Shown piece after piece: positions 63,795 through 64,000 of a stretch of 64,000 nucleotides of DNA. Every line of letters starts with the position of its first letter. Position 1 is the stretch's first letter. The notes beneath the pieces are model-generated. The model saw nothing but the letters and a program-made list of their open reading frames with translations, had not been told where the DNA came from and ran no database searches. A program made the translations under genes and the position numbers. This stretch comes from Acidisoma sp965199065 (GTDB lineage Bacteria > Pseudomonadota > Alphaproteobacteria > Acetobacterales > Acetobacteraceae), in the NCBI RefSeq assembly GCF_965199065.1, contig NZ_CBDAQN010000003.1, positions 434,001 to 498,000 of the forward strand. The letters run 5' to 3'.

Positions 63795-64000
63795 TCAGCG
63801 CTTCCACCAACCCTGGCGCTTCGAAGCCGCCGGGGCATCGACCCCGATTACGAGCGGCTTGATGGCGGATGACGCCGCCTGCTCAGCATCTGTGGAAGCT
63901 GGCGCAGGCTCCGGCGCTGGCAGCGGCGGAGCGTCCGGCACCTCACCTGCACCTGCCTCAACCGGCAGCGCCTCAGCCGGCAGCGCCTCAGCCGGCAGCG
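63795..64000 (-). CDS. C-terminal end of a probable ribonuclease E (partial)
   Basis: The minus strand is open from the window edge to a TGA at 63797-63795 and encodes about 68 residues. It is rich in Pro, Ala and Glu with three LPAEA/LPVEA repeats, then SSAIKPLVIG and the terminal ASKRQGWWKR. In alphaproteobacterial RNase E the long disordered tail ends with a KRxGWW-type basic, Trp-rich motif that serves as a micro-domain for RNA or partner binding. The catalytic half lies outside the window, so the identification rests on composition and this motif. Confidence 0.55.
   Translation of the reverse strand, partial: LPAEALPAEALPVEAGAGEVPDAPPLPAPEPAPASTDAEQAASSAIKPLVIGVDAPAASKRQGWWKR
63961..64000. 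repeat. 15-bp in-frame tandem repeats
   Basis: CGGCAGCGCCTCAGC is repeated two to three times up to the window edge. Because the unit is 15 bases, copies add or remove five residues (LPAEA) in the tail of the probable RNase E without frameshift. Confidence 0.8.

Overview
The window reads as chromosomal DNA of a GC-rich alphaproteobacterium, most likely of the order Hyphomicrobiales (Rhizobiales). The best evidence is the right end: dnaE, lolD, lolE, a short proS without an insertion domain, and what looks like the tail of RNase E. This order is familiar from that group. Dense coding on both strands, Hint_2/AIDA-repeat proteins, a UdgX plus radical-SAM repair pair and a PA0069-type radical-SAM protein also fit. 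The genus cannot be named from the sequence alone.

1-18 kb is a worn accessory region. It holds three intact alpha/beta hydrolases with Asp-Asp-His triads, two related NTF2-like proteins, an ABM-domain membrane protein, a MOSC protein, a fasciclin protein, a DoxX-type protein, a DUF7002 protein and two LysR regulators. Among them lie remains of dead genes: a possible azoreductase tail, the start of a type II haloacid dehalogenase, an IS5-family transposase remnant, the end of a transketolase, and a fourth hydrolase copy reduced to signal peptide plus first strand. The mix suggests a detoxification locus shaped by duplication, insertion and deletion.

18-31 kb is envelope and DNA repair: a Hint-domain protein with AIDA-type repeats followed by a TPR-glycosyltransferase, an AI-2E family transporter, a 58-residue His-rich secreted peptide, a DUF1345 protein, an AGE-family sugar epimerase/isomerase, a lone receiver domain, the UdgX/radical-SAM pair with overlapping ends, and a glycine-rich RTX-like protein behind a palindromic operator.

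31-44 kb is transport and metabolism, nearly all on the minus strand. It has a biuret-hydrolase-like cysteine hydrolase, a complete ribose-type ABC importer, an iron-containing alcohol dehydrogenase, cysK-cysE, and a second complete ABC importer (binding protein, two permeases, ATPase).

44-55 kb mixes a PA0069-family radical-SAM protein, two LysR regulators beside an aldo/keto reductase and two SDRs, a small lipoprotein, a photolyase, a CsbD-like protein, a ParDE toxin-antitoxin pair, and a low-GC pair of overlapping membrane-protein genes of unknown function. 55-64 kb is core: dnaE, lolD-lolE-proS, an acyltransferase, a candidate small RNA with its own terminator, and the end of a probable rne gene.

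No rRNA, tRNA or CRISPR array was seen. The least explained items are the candidate sRNA near 63.5 kb, the low-GC membrane pair, the Hint/glycosyltransferase pair and the DUF7002 gene with its overlapping small ORF.
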